NCBI GenBank assembly: GCA_016721905.1
Contig: JADKHH010000012.1
Span: forward strand, 56,681 to 120,680
Length of the DNA: 64,000 nt
Source of the DNA: Candidatus Opimibacter skivensis
GTDB taxonomy: Bacteria > Bacteroidota > Bacteroidia > Chitinophagales > Saprospiraceae
Reading direction: 5' to 3'
Shown: positions 8,583 to 17,651 of the stretch, one piece after another
Layout: each line of letters starts with the position of its first letter
Position numbering within the stretch: the first letter of the stretch is position 1
Program-made: the position numbers and the translations under genes
The notes under the pieces: model-generated
What the model was told of the DNA's origin: nothing
Databases searched by the model: none
What the model saw: only the letters and a program-made list of their open reading frames with translations

Positions 8583-9176
8583 ATGAAAAACATACACCCC
8601 ATCACCGACAGCATCATCTCCCGCGAGGAGAGAGAACTCCGCCTCGGCCAGCGCGGCAAAGTCCTCTGGTTTACCGGACTGTCGGGCTCCGGAAAAAGCA
8701 CACTGGCGATAGCTCTCGAGCGACAACTGTTCGATCAGGGCTATAGTGTGATCATATTGGATGGCGATAATATCCGCACCGGTATCAACAACAACCTTAC
8801 GTTTTCACCCGATGACCGTATCGAAAATATCCGCCGCATCGCCGAGGTAGCCAAATTGTTTCTCGCCAATGGCATCATCTGCATCGTGAGTTTTATTTCC
8901 CCGACACGCGACATGCGCGCCAATGCAAAACAAATCATCGGCCCCTCAGATTTTGTAGAAGTGTTTATCGACACCCCTATCGAAGTCTGCGAAGCAAGAG
9001 ATGTCAAAGGCCTCTATAAAAAAGCAAGAGCAGGAGAAATTAAGGATTTTACCGGCGTGAATGCGCCATATGAAATACCCTTGCAACCTGATGTGCATGT
9101 GCATACTGAAGACACAGATATCGAAGAGTCGATGGCTGTGCTGTATCAACAGATTTTACCGAGGATACGGGTGTGA
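8583..9176 (+). CDS. cysC: Adenylylsulfate kinase
   Basis: APS kinase of 197 residues, the usual length. It phosphorylates adenosine 5'-phosphosulfate with ATP to give PAPS, the universal sulfate donor. The Walker A loop GLSGSGKST is near residues 31-39. The family motifs DGDNIRTGINNNLTFSPDDR, FISPTRDMRANAK and DVKGLYKKARAGEIKDFTGVNAPYE follow in order. With cysD and cysN downstream it forms a complete sulfate activation set. No PAPS reductase is present nearby, so the PAPS may serve sulfation of the polysaccharide rather than cysteine synthesis. It is flanked by word arrays on both sides. Confidence 0.95.
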   Translation: MKNIHPITDSIISREERELRLGQRGKVLWFTGLSGSGKSTLAIALERQLFDQGYSVIILDGDNIRTGINNNLTFSPDDRIENIRRIAEVAKLFLANGIICIVSFISPTRDMRANAKQIIGPSDFVEVFIDTPIEVCEARDVKGLYKKARAGEIKDFTGVNAPYEIPLQPDVHVHTEDTDIEESMAVLYQQILPRIRV

Positions 9177-9417
9177 GAGAGTGAGAGAGTAAGAAGTGAG
9201 AGAGTGATGATTCCTCTGACCCCCTACCCCCTGAAAGGGGGACCTGAACGTTTACCATCAACTCATCAACCAATCAACTCATCAACCCATCAACTTATCA
9301 ACCCTCACCAAATAAGCTTCATAAGCCTATAAGCTTTCATAAGCCCCCAACCAATCAACTCATCAACCTATCAACGCATCAACCTATCAACCTATCAACG
9401 CATAAACTTCTCAACCT
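9177..9417. repeat. Polar word-array gap between cysC and cysD
   Basis: The first ~35 bases repeat gagagagt/aagaagtg (C-free). After a short unique piece, 9250-9416 is an almost continuous run of octamers of the type atcaacNN (with ataagc variants), nearly free of G, running up to the GTG start of cysD. Confidence 0.85.
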
Positions 9418-10320
9418 GTGAAATATTACTTAAACCACCTCGAAGAACTCGAATCCGAATCCATCTTCATCCTGCGCGAAGTGGCTACGCAGTTTGAAAA
9501 TCCGGTGATCTTATTTTCCGGTGGAAAAGACAGCATCCTCATGGTGTATCTGGCGATCAAGGCCTTTTATCCGGCGAGAGTACCTTTTCCATTATTGCAT
9601 ATAGATACCGGACACAACTTCCCGGAAGCGCTTGTGTATCGCGATTGGCTCGTCAATCATTACAATCTCCGCATGCATGTGGGTTCGGTGCAGAAAGCCA
9701 TCGATGAAGGAAAGATCAAAGAAGAGAAAGGCTTCAATGCCAGCCGCAATAATCTGCAGACCTACGTCTTGCTCGATGAACTCGAAAAAGGAAAATACGA
9801 TGCGGCACTTGGTGGTGGCAGGAGAGATGAAGAAAAGGCCCGCGCCAAGGAACGCTTCTTTAGTCATCGCGATGAGTTCGGTCAGTGGGATCCGAAAAAC
9901 CAGCGACCCGAATTGTGGAACCTGTTCAACGGCCGCAAACATTTCGGTGAGCATTTTCGCGTATTCCCGATCAGCAACTGGACCGAACTGGATGTATGGC
10001 GCTATCTCGCCGCAGAAGAATTCCCATTACCAAACTTATATTTTGCGCACAAGCGAAATGTATTCGAGCGCGATGGTGTCCTCCTTCCCGATTGCGAATA
10101 CATCACGCGCCGTCCTGATGAGATCGTCAAAGAAGAATTAATCCGCTGCCGCACGATCGGTGACATGACCTGCACCGGTGTATGGCGTTCATCCGCCTCT
10201 ACGATTGAAGAGATCATCCAGGAAGTAGCTACCTCCCGCCTGACAGAGCGCGGCGGAAGATCAGATGATAAGCGGAGCGAGACGAGCATGGAAGACCGGA
10301 AAAAACAAGGGTACTTCTGA
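9418..10320 (+). CDS. cysD: Sulfate adenylyltransferase subunit 2
   Basis: Catalytic subunit of ATP sulfurylase, 300 residues, normal length. It makes APS from ATP and sulfate together with the GTPase CysN. The PP-loop SGGKDS lies at about residues 34-39. LLHIDTGHNFPE, GGGRRDEEKARAKERFFSHRDEFGQWDPKNQRPELW and the C-terminal EDRKKQGYF end are hallmarks of CysD. The start is GTG directly after the array; no ATG is near. Its last codons form the left arm of a terminator hairpin. Confidence 0.95.
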   Translation: MKYYLNHLEELESESIFILREVATQFENPVILFSGGKDSILMVYLAIKAFYPARVPFPLLHIDTGHNFPEALVYRDWLVNHYNLRMHVGSVQKAIDEGKIKEEKGFNASRNNLQTYVLLDELEKGKYDAALGGGRRDEEKARAKERFFSHRDEFGQWDPKNQRPELWNLFNGRKHFGEHFRVFPISNWTELDVWRYLAAEEFPLPNLYFAHKRNVFERDGVLLPDCEYITRRPDEIVKEELIRCRTIGDMTCTGVWRSSASTIEEIIQEVATSRLTERGGRSDDKRSETSMEDRKKQGYF

Positions 10321-10352
10321 GCAAGCTCAAAAGCCCTTGTTTTTTTCCGGTC
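10294..10352 (+). terminator. Hairpin overlapping the cysD 3' end
   Basis: GACCGGAAAAAACAAGGG (10294-10311) pairs with CCCTTG-T7-CCGGTC (10334-10352) with one bulged T. The left arm is inside the last codons of cysD. A long stem with A/T runs, between cysD and an oppositely oriented gene, suggests termination in both directions. Confidence 0.65.
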
Positions 10353-10390
10353 TGGGCTTATAGGCTTATGAGGCTTATAAGCTTATAGTA
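10353..10390. repeat. ggcttata octamers between convergent genes
   Basis: Imperfect octamers of ggcttata/ggcttatg lie just before the 3' end of the four-helix bundle gene. On the + strand they are the G-containing version, as expected downstream of cysD. Confidence 0.7.
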
Positions 10391-10397
10391 TTTAATA

Positions 10398-10814
10398 TTA
10401 AGAAGATGATTTGCGGGAAGACTTCATTTTTCTTTTTTCCTTAAACCTTTTCAGTTGAGATTTACGAAGTCCGTCAAGCTTGAATCCAATGACATCAATA
10501 TCAATTCGCAAATCAATCAATTCATTTTCTGAAATGAATTCAAGATCGTAACACAAAATGGAGTGGTTTAGCAATTCCATCAAACTTCCGAAAGAAATTT
10601 CAGAAAACCGGGCCTGGTCTTTTAGCGATTCGCGTGAGGATCCCTCAGCCAGATTCGAACTGATAGAAATACCTGACCTTCTCATTTGGCTGGTAAGCCC
10701 ATACCGCTCATCAGTGGGAAGTTTTTTTGTTAGTTTGTATACTTTAACAGCAAACTTTCTTGCCTCCTTCCAGACATCCAATGTCTCGAAAGAATAAACC
10801 TTACATTTCAACAT
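10398..10814 (-). CDS. Four-helix bundle protein (S23/IVP family)
   Basis: Protein of 138 residues from the ATG at 10814 (MLKCKVYSFETLDVWKEARKF). An upstream in-frame ATG at 10883 would add 23 non-family residues. Family hallmarks are the LDVWKEAR motif, LPTDERYGLTSQMRRSGISISSNLAEGSSR and a long C-terminal helix. Relatives were first noticed inside 23S rRNA intervening sequences and are also common as free-standing genes. They form pentameric helical bundles of unclear function. It is the only − strand gene in the polysaccharide locus, sitting between cysD and cysN, so it may have inserted there. Confidence 0.9.
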   Translation of the reverse strand: MLKCKVYSFETLDVWKEARKFAVKVYKLTKKLPTDERYGLTSQMRRSGISISSNLAEGSSRESLKDQARFSEISFGSLMELLNHSILCYDLEFISENELIDLRIDIDVIGFKLDGLRKSQLKRFKEKRKMKSSRKSSS

Positions 10815-10894
10815 GGTGAAGTGTTTAAATGGTGAAGTAAAAAATATCAATTCAATATTAGGGAGTTCTATACTAAAAGTCAACCCCTATGATA

Positions 10895-10978
10895 AAAAAG
10901 CTTATAAAGCTTATGGAGCTTATAGGGTTATGAGGTTATAAGCATTATAAGCATTATAAGCTCCATAAGCCCAAACAG
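10895..10978. repeat. Inverted ataagc octamer arrays between divergent genes
   Basis: GCTTATGGAGCTTATA near 10911-10926 is the exact reverse complement of TATAAGCTCCATAAGC near 10955-10970. Related words fill the space between. On each side the C-containing version faces the start of the adjacent gene (four-helix protein to the left, cysN to the right). Confidence 0.8.
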
Positions 10979-11005
10979 ATAAAACTCCCTCTACTACGAA
11001 ATCAT

Positions 11006-12283
11006 ATGAAACAGACCAATCTCCCCCCTACCGACAAATACATCGAACTCCTCCGCTTCACCACTGCAGGCTCTGTCGACGATGGCAAATCAACGCTCAT
11101 CGGCAGACTGCTGTATGATAGTAAATCCATCTTCCAGGATCAATATGATGCGATCGAAGAAGTATCGAAGCGAAGAGGAGAAGAAGGCGTCAACTTTGCA
11201 TTACTGACCGATGGATTGAAAGCAGAACGCGAACAAGGGATCACCATTGATGTTGCATACAGATATTTCTCTACACCAAAGCGGAAGTTTATCATCGCGG
11301 ATACACCTGGACACATCCAGTATACGCGCAACATGGTCACAGGTGCCAGCACGGCCAATGTAGCGCTGGTCCTGATTGATGCGCGGCAAGGTGTACTCGA
11401 ACAAACGAGACGGCATGCCATCATCGCGAGCCTGTTGCAGATACCGCATCTCGTGATCTGTATCAATAAGATGGACCTTGTCGATTATAGCCAGGAAGTA
11501 TATGATCGCATCCATGATGAGTTTGAATCATTTGCCAGTAAGCTGGATGTGCATGATGTCAATTTTATACCGATCTCCGCATTGCGCGGGGATAATATCG
11601 TCGATCGTAGTACGAATATGCCGTGGTATGAAGGATCAACATTGTTGTATTACCTGGAGAATGTACACATCGCCAGTGACTATAATTTTATCGATTGCCG
11701 TTTTCCGGTGCAGCATGTCATCCGGCCCTATACCGATGAGTATCATGATTATCGTGGATATGCGGGACGTATTGCCGGAGGTATTTTTAAGCGGGGTGAT
11801 GATGTGATGTTGTTACCATCAGGTTTTACGACAAAGATCAGCAAGATCGAAACCTATGATGGCGAACTCGACGAAGCCTATCCGCCGATGAGTGTGACGA
11901 TGCATATCGAAGATGACTTTGATGTCAGCCGCGGCGATATGATCGTGCGCGTCAATAATATGCCACGGCAGGAGCAGGAAGTAGACCTGATGATCTGTTG
12001 GTTTAATGAGCGGCCACTGCAGGAGCGTGGTAAGTATCTTTTGCGCCATACCACAAAAGAAGCGCGATGCATCATCCGCGAAGTCCGCTATCGCATGGAT
12101 GTCAATACCCTCCATCGCGATGTCAACAGCAAGCAGATCAACATGAATGATATAGCACGCATTTCGATTCGTTCGACATTACCACTATTCGTAGATCCGT
12201 ATCAAAAGAATCGGATCACCGGCAGTGTCATTTTGATTGATGAGGGGACGAATGAGACGGTGGCGGCAGGGATGGTGATTTGA
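11006..12283 (+). CDS. cysN: Sulfate adenylyltransferase subunit 1 (GTPase)
   Basis: GTPase subunit of ATP sulfurylase, 425 residues, without a fused CysC domain. GTPase motifs: G1 AGSVDDGKST (about residues 21-30), G3 DTPGHIQYTRNM and G4 NKMDLVD. Elongation-factor-like beta-barrels and a C-terminal EF-Tu-like domain follow. It uses GTP hydrolysis to drive APS synthesis with CysD. Although separated from cysD by the four-helix gene, it completes the pathway. The 5' codons are very rich in C at third positions and the start region is G-poor. Confidence 0.95.
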   Translation: MKQTNLPPTDKYIELLRFTTAGSVDDGKSTLIGRLLYDSKSIFQDQYDAIEEVSKRRGEEGVNFALLTDGLKAEREQGITIDVAYRYFSTPKRKFIIADTPGHIQYTRNMVTGASTANVALVLIDARQGVLEQTRRHAIIASLLQIPHLVICINKMDLVDYSQEVYDRIHDEFESFASKLDVHDVNFIPISALRGDNIVDRSTNMPWYEGSTLLYYLENVHIASDYNFIDCRFPVQHVIRPYTDEYHDYRGYAGRIAGGIFKRGDDVMLLPSGFTTKISKIETYDGELDEAYPPMSVTMHIEDDFDVSRGDMIVRVNNMPRQEQEVDLMICWFNERPLQERGKYLLRHTTKEARCIIREVRYRMDVNTLHRDVNSKQINMNDIARISIRSTLPLFVDPYQKNRITGSVILIDEGTNETVAAGMVI

Positions 12284-12634
12284 AAATGTCGCTGTTAGCG
12301 ACATGATTCAAGGGATTGGTTGATGTGTTGATAGGTTGATAAGTTGATAGGTTTATGTGTTTATGTATTGATATGTTGATATGTTGATGAGTTTATAGAT
12401 TTATTTAACATATTACGCATACAAAATCTGTGCCCACTAAACAAATCTGACGACCATAGCCTCAACTTATAAACTTATCAACCCATCAACAATTAATGTA
12501 TCAACTGATCAACCCATCAACGTATCAACATCAACTCATCAACCCATCAACGTATCAACGATTAGTGTATCAACTCAACCCATCAACTCATCAACTAATA
12601 TTGTATTAGCTTTTACAATGTAAATCACAATAAA
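12284..12634. repeat. 351-bp gap with inverted octamer arrays around a conserved core
   Basis: 12309-12402 is an octamer array of the gttgatNN type, nearly C-free, just after cysN. 12427-12462 is a unique core beginning TCTGTGCCCACT that recurs at 32819. 12470-12600 is an array of the complementary type atcaacNN, nearly G-free, leading to the next gene. The two arrays could pair extensively as RNA or DNA. No gene is seen. Confidence 0.85.
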
Positions 12635-13927
12635 TTGAGCATTTACGAAAAACTGAAAACCAAACAATCCGCATTAAGCGTCACCGGCCTCGGTTACGTC
12701 GGGTTGCCGCTGGCGCTGGAATTTGCGAGGCACTTTCGCGTGATCGGATTTGATATCAATGAAGAACGTGTGGCCCTCATGCGCCAGGGAATCGATCCGT
12801 CAAAAGAGTTGGATGCATCGGCTTTTAAAGGTTGTGACATCACATTTACGACTGACCCTACCGATCTGCACCAGGCACACTTCCATATCATCGGCGTGCC
12901 GACGGATATTGATGACCACAAAGTGCCGGACCTTAACCCGCTGATCAAGGCAAGCCAGAGTGTGGGCAGGGCATTGAAGCCTGGAGATTATGTGGTCTAT
13001 GAGAGTACCGTGTATCCAGGATGTACAGAAGAAGATTGCCTGCCGGAACTGGAGAAAGCATCGGGGCTCAAGGGAGGAATTGATTTCAAATATGGATATA
13101 GCCCGGAGCGTATTGTGCCGGGTGATAAAGTCAGAACATTGACCGGTATCCTCAAGATCGTGAGTGGTAATGATGCGGAAGCCCTGGATGAAATATCAAA
13201 GGTGTATGGGGAGATCATTACAGCAGGTCTGCACATGGCATCATCCGTCAAAGTAGCCGAAGCCGCTAAAGTGATTGAAAACACACAGCGGGACATCAAC
13301 ATCTCGCTGATGAATGAGCTCGCGATCATCTTTGACCGCATGGGCATTGATACGCGGGAGGTGATTGAGGCTGCAGGCACCAAATGGAACTTCCACAAAT
13401 ATTATCCCGGCTTAGTCGGGGGACATTGTATCAGTGTTGATCCGTTTTACCTCATGCACAAGGCACGTTCACTCGGGTATGAACCCCAGGTGATTGCGGC
13501 GGGTCGGCGCATTAATGACTACATGCCGCACTTCATCACCAAGAAAGTGGTGCAGGCCCTGATCGAAAATGGCCGCAACCCAGGTGAGTGTCGGGTACTG
13601 GTGATGGGCATCACCTTTAAAGAGGATGTAGCGGATATCCGCAACAGCAAGGTGGTTGATTTGATCCGGGAACTGGAGGATTATTCAATTAACATTGATG
13701 TCATTGATCCACATGCTTCGGCTACAGATGTCAAGCATGAATATGGCATCGAGCTCAAGCAGAATCCGGAAGGGAAGTATGATGCGATTATTGTGGCGGT
13801 GGGGCATAAGGAGTATAGAAATTTACCACATGAATCACTTTTCAAGCTAACCACTACGCCAGGGTTGTTTTTTGATTTAAAGGCATCAATTCAAAAATTG
13901 GATTTGCCAACATACTTTAGATTATAA
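12635..13927 (+). CDS. Nucleotide-sugar 6-dehydrogenase (TviB/WbpA type)
   Basis: UDP-sugar dehydrogenase of 430 residues that oxidises C6 of a UDP-N-acetylhexosamine with two NAD+ to a uronic acid. The Rossmann motif is GLGYVGLPLA (about residues 18-27). The catalytic thiol is Cys265 in GGHCISVDPFYL. The central helix motif VKVAEAAKVIENTQRDINISLMNELA and the C-terminal domain (GITFKEDVADIRNSKVVD) are typical. Similarity is strongest to the TviB/WbpA-like subgroup acting on UDP-GlcNAc or UDP-GalNAc, but substrate is inferred. The start is TTG, since no ATG is near and residues 1-20 fit the family. It is the first of a closely spaced run of genes to 26474. Confidence 0.9.
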   Translation: MSIYEKLKTKQSALSVTGLGYVGLPLALEFARHFRVIGFDINEERVALMRQGIDPSKELDASAFKGCDITFTTDPTDLHQAHFHIIGVPTDIDDHKVPDLNPLIKASQSVGRALKPGDYVVYESTVYPGCTEEDCLPELEKASGLKGGIDFKYGYSPERIVPGDKVRTLTGILKIVSGNDAEALDEISKVYGEIITAGLHMASSVKVAEAAKVIENTQRDINISLMNELAIIFDRMGIDTREVIEAAGTKWNFHKYYPGLVGGHCISVDPFYLMHKARSLGYEPQVIAAGRRINDYMPHFITKKVVQALIENGRNPGECRVLVMGITFKEDVADIRNSKVVDLIRELEDYSINIDVIDPHASATDVKHEYGIELKQNPEGKYDAIIVAVGHKEYRNLPHESLFKLTTTPGLFFDLKASIQKLDLPTYFRL

Positions 13928-13946
13928 TTTTTCAAAGGCAATTAGA

Positions 13947-14756
13947 ATGATTTCATCCTTTATTCATCATTATGCCTCCGCGATACAGCTGAGAACCTCT
14001 TTGTACATGGAAGTGCTGCGCGCAAAGAGATTTGGAAATAAGCTCCCTGTCGGGATAAATAGAAAAATCATGAAAGAACCTCAAACTCACGAAGAGTTTA
14101 TATGGTTACTGAGATTTATTCCCACAAATGCTGACGTTAATATAATCGATATTGGGGGCAATTCCGGATATTGGGCTGAAGAGATCATGAGTTATTATGT
14201 GAGTTCAAAAGTATATGGATTTGAACCGGTTCAAGAAATGTACGATCAGTACAAAGCAAGGTTTCAATTTCGAAATAACGTCAATATTTATAATTCAGCA
14301 CTGGGAGATACTGTTGAAGAAAAATTGATTAATGTGGCTAGGACCTATCATTTAACCTCTTTTAAAACATACAGCAATGATTTGGAAGAGAAAAATGAAA
14401 ATTTTACGAGACAAATTAGTGTTTCAATTGATAAGTTGGATTCTTATTTTTCTGAATTTGAATTCAGTGATGCAAGGAAAACAATTGTTAAAATTGCTGT
14501 ACAGGGATATGAGACTTATGTGATAAAGGGTGGTTTAAAAGTTATGGATAAAGCAGATGTTGCTATAATTGAATGTTCATTTATCAATGAATATAAGAAT
14601 CAATTACCCACGTTTGGTGAGCTTGTGACTATACTCCGGGAATTAGATCTACACCCTGTTTGTTATGGGGTTTGGGACCGTACCCGTGGCCCTATTGCAT
14701 ACGAGCGAAATGTCCTTTTTATAAAATCAAAATATTTTTCAAGTATCTGGAAGTAA
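13947..14756 (+). CDS. FkbM-family methyltransferase
   Basis: SAM-dependent methyltransferase of 269 residues. The SAM site is IIDIGGNSGYW (about residues 67-77), then VYGFEPVQEMY. The FkbM-type C-terminal half has VSIDKLDSYF and IVKIAVQGYETYVIKGG, where the usual D-x-E-G is changed to A-V-Q-G. It probably O-methylates a sugar or a lipid-linked glycan. Loss of the acidic residues in that motif may alter activity. It starts 19 bases after the dehydrogenase. Confidence 0.82.
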   Translation: MISSFIHHYASAIQLRTSLYMEVLRAKRFGNKLPVGINRKIMKEPQTHEEFIWLLRFIPTNADVNIIDIGGNSGYWAEEIMSYYVSSKVYGFEPVQEMYDQYKARFQFRNNVNIYNSALGDTVEEKLINVARTYHLTSFKTYSNDLEEKNENFTRQISVSIDKLDSYFSEFEFSDARKTIVKIAVQGYETYVIKGGLKVMDKADVAIIECSFINEYKNQLPTFGELVTILRELDLHPVCYGVWDRTRGPIAYERNVLFIKSKYFSSIWK

Positions 14757-14765
14757 ATGGGTTTC

Positions 14766-14796
14766 GGAGAAAAGCGATAAGTCGCGTCTTTTCTCC
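14766..14796 (+). terminator. Hairpin after the FkbM gene
   Basis: GGAGAAAAG (14766-14774) pairs with CTTTTCTCC (14788-14796), and an inner CGA/TCG pairs across a TAAG loop. No T tract follows, so it could be a processing or attenuating hairpin rather than a full terminator. Confidence 0.4.
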
Positions 14797-14837
14797 ATCA
14801 CCAAATGATTCAGAAGATAGTATGAAATAATGTTAAT

Positions 14838-15860
14838 ATGAGCATAAATAATCGAATCGCGATATTAGGAAACAGTATGAGTTGGTCACTAGAAGCATCC
14901 TACCAACGAGCGTTTACGAGTCTTGGATATACTGTTACCATTATAGATGTACCCCAAAGAATAAAGGCGAAACTCCCCTTCTCTAGGATTATGTCTCGTC
15001 TAAGGAATGTGCTTAACGATAGAAAATGGTTAAAGGAAGCAAACAGACAAATAGCAATTGATATCCTGGAGTTAAAGCCTAAAGTTGTAATTGTATTCTG
15101 TAACGCCGAAATTCTATTTAATACACTTGCTTTGTTGAAAGTAGCAGCTGATACACAGATTGTACTAATCTGGCCTGATACACCATTTAATATTTCTCCT
15201 GAAGTCCGGCTTGCGGCTCCATTGTATGATTTAGTTTGTTCATACAGTAGTGCAGCCATACCGGTTTTTGAAACGATGGGCTTTCGAAATGTCATTTGGT
15301 TGCCATTGGCAGCGGATCCTCATCTGCATGGTATGGAAACACCACCTAATGAATTTGCGTATGATATATCATTTATCGGGCACTGGCGTCCGGAACGTGA
15401 AGCTGCACTCTCCGTTATTTCCAAGACCTTTAAAGATCAACGAATCAAGATCACCGGATTGTTTTGGAAGGAAAACGTAAAAGACAAGTCCATCCTCGAC
15501 CATCTCAACCCTACTGCTCTCAATGGCAGATCGTATACTGATTTTATATATCAATCCTATATCAATCTTAATATTATTGATCAGACCAATTTCCCTTCCG
15601 CCAATATGCGGTTTTTTGAAGTGCCGGTGGCCTATGGTTTTCAATTGTCGAGTTCGTGTCCTGAACAGGATTCGATTTTTATAGAGAATGAAGACATCAT
15701 GTATTTCAAGGATCATGACCAACTCATTGAAAAGGCACTTTAGGGACTGACGCAAAAGGAGAAGGTCAGGCAAATGCGTCTCCATGCACACGCAAAGGTG
15801 ATGAATGATCATACCTATACACACAGAGCTAAGGAAATGCTGATGCACTTGCATCTCTGA
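14838..15860 (+). pseudogene. CgeB-like glycosyltransferase interrupted by an in-frame TAG
   Basis: The frame from 14838 reads a glycosyltransferase of the CgeB/DUF3880 type (IAILGNSMSWSLEASYQRAFTSLGY at the start; later FDISFIGHWRPERE-like and FFEVPVAYGFQLSS). It stops at TAG 15741-15743 after 301 residues (LIEKAL). The same frame then continues for 38 family-like codons (GLTQKEKVRQMRLHAHAKV, then HTYTHRAKEMLMHLH) to TGA at 15858. That tail matches the usual C-terminal helices of these enzymes. A single C-to-T change of a Gln codon (CAG) would explain the stop. The truncated protein lacks only the last helices and may still work. It lies in the glycosyltransferase block. Confidence 0.75.
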
Positions 15861-15908
15861 CAATCTGCTATCACTTCAATAAACCATGCTTTTTAATTAT
15901 AAGATATA

Positions 15909-16568
15909 ATGACAAAGTTAAATCTGGGTTGCGGTCAGATTAGGCCTGAAGGATGGATCAACGCCGATTCTTCCATGAATACCATGCTCCAAAAGCTGCC
16001 CCTTGGAAAATGGATTGCCAGGAGCCTTGGTTCAGTGATATTCGATACTTCCAATGTGGTGTACATGAATCTTAATAAACGATGGCGTCATATTCCCGAC
16101 ACCTCGGTGGAGGTGGTGTATGCTTCACACCTTTTTGAGCACCTTGAAATAGAGAGTTCCAAATTATTTTTAGCGGAGGCATACCGAACCTTAAAACCAA
16201 ATGGCAGTATTCGGCTCGTCATGCCGGACCTCTATGCACACTGCAAGGAATATGTAGCCTCAATAGACAACGGCCAGATCGAAGCATCAAAGCTGTTGCT
16301 GTGGGCAATGAACCTGTATGATAAAGGTCCCGATGACAAGCACTCGGTGATCCATAAAGTATTAGGGTTGTTCCAGGGATATCCGCATCGGCATAAATAC
16401 ATGTATGACAAACTTTCACTCACCAAGTTGTTCTCTGATGTAGGCTTCAGGGACATACGGTTGAGTGAATACGGCCAAAGTCATTATATAAAAGATATCC
16501 TTGATGTAGAAGGGCCGCATCTGTATGGTGGGTACGCCAATTCTATTTACATTGAGGCCCTCAAATAA
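15909..16568 (+). CDS. SAM-dependent methyltransferase
   Basis: Class I methyltransferase of 219 residues. LNLGCGQIRPEGWINAD at the start is the SAM-binding motif I; VVYASHLFEHLEIESSKLFLAEAYRTLKPNG is the typical motif IV-V region, followed by VMPDLYAHC. Proteins of this class in polysaccharide loci methylate sugars or act on nucleotide sugars; the substrate is unknown here. It sits 48 bases after the interrupted glycosyltransferase. Confidence 0.85.
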   Translation: MTKLNLGCGQIRPEGWINADSSMNTMLQKLPLGKWIARSLGSVIFDTSNVVYMNLNKRWRHIPDTSVEVVYASHLFEHLEIESSKLFLAEAYRTLKPNGSIRLVMPDLYAHCKEYVASIDNGQIEASKLLLWAMNLYDKGPDDKHSVIHKVLGLFQGYPHRHKYMYDKLSLTKLFSDVGFRDIRLSEYGQSHYIKDILDVEGPHLYGGYANSIYIEALK

Positions 16569-16697
16569 TGGACTATAGTAAATGCGTCATGAAAAGCATT
16601 TGTGACTTCACAAGCAATCTTGTAAGCAGCCTACATTAAAGAACATAAAAAGTAACTGGTACCGTTTCGGTCTGCAAATAAATTAAAGCATAGAGAT

Positions 16698-17621
16698 ATG
16701 AATGTATTGATTACAGGTGGCGCCGGATTTATTGGAAGTTCGCTTGCAGAACGTCTGGCGCAACATGCTGATAACTACGTTGTAGTCCTGGATAATTTAT
16801 TGAGTGGCTATGTTGCCAACGTGCCACAAACCAGGAATATTCGATTTATCAAAGGTGATGCCAATGACTATAATACACTTGCAGCCATTATGCATCGCTA
16901 TCAGTTTGATTATGTATTTCACTACGCTGCCTTGGTCGGCGTTCAACGAACACTCAGCAGGCCAAAGGATGTGCTGCAGGACATCAAAGGCATTGAAAAC
17001 ATCCTGGAGTTGTCCAAGAATAGCGGAGTGATACGCGTGTTTTATTCCTCCTCATCTGAAGTGTATGGAGAGCCAGTGGTACTGCCGCAGCATGAAGAGA
17101 CCACACCTTTAAATTCACGCTTGCCCTATGCAGTGGTGAAAAATGTTGGCGAATGTTATTTTCGGTCATACCAGCAGGAGCATGGCCTTGACTATACAAT
17201 CTTCCGGTTCTTTAATACGTATGGTCCAAAACAAAGTACAGACTTTGTCATCTCCAAGTTTCTTGAAGCCGCTATGGCCGATAGGGATATCACCTTGTAT
17301 GGAGACGGCCTGCAGACAAGAACCTTTTGCTATATCACGGATAATCTTGATTTTACGGAATCTGTCTTGAAAGATAAGCTGTTTATAAATGATGTTGTTA
17401 ACGTTGGTAATGATGTCCAATATACTATCCGGAATCTGGCAGAGCTGGTTGTCAAGGTGACAGCGTCCGCATCGGCTATAACTTATCTACCCGCATTGCC
17501 GGAAGGAGACATGACACGTAGACAACCTGATACGCAAAAGATGAAGTCTGTGCTCAATCGTGAATATATTTCACTTGAGCAAGGTCTGCAAGAAATTCTT
17601 ACCGGTATAACATTCAAATAA
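16698..17621 (+). CDS. NAD-dependent nucleotide-sugar epimerase/dehydratase
   Basis: Extended short-chain dehydrogenase of 307 residues. NAD-binding motif GGAGFIGSSLAE (about residues 7-18), VLDNLLSG, FHYAALVGV, the catalytic SSSSEVYG and YAVVK (Tyr and Lys), and the substrate region FRFFNTYGPKQ. Overall it resembles UDP-glucuronate decarboxylases and UDP-hexose 4-epimerases, and the substrate cannot be fixed. The 130-base gap before it has two small hairpins (AAATGC/GCATTT and ACAAG/CTTGT) and nothing else clear. Confidence 0.87.
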   Translation: MNVLITGGAGFIGSSLAERLAQHADNYVVVLDNLLSGYVANVPQTRNIRFIKGDANDYNTLAAIMHRYQFDYVFHYAALVGVQRTLSRPKDVLQDIKGIENILELSKNSGVIRVFYSSSSEVYGEPVVLPQHEETTPLNSRLPYAVVKNVGECYFRSYQQEHGLDYTIFRFFNTYGPKQSTDFVISKFLEAAMADRDITLYGDGLQTRTFCYITDNLDFTESVLKDKLFINDVVNVGNDVQYTIRNLAELVVKVTASASAITYLPALPEGDMTRRQPDTQKMKSVLNREYISLEQGLQEILTGITFK

Positions 17622-17651
17622 CTCCTCCGGAGAGTTTAGATTATTCGAGCT

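Noticed and set aside
15741..15743. TAG recoded as pyrrolysine or stop read-through
   Set aside because: No pyl genes or suppressor tRNA seen, and a simple C-to-T change accounts for it.
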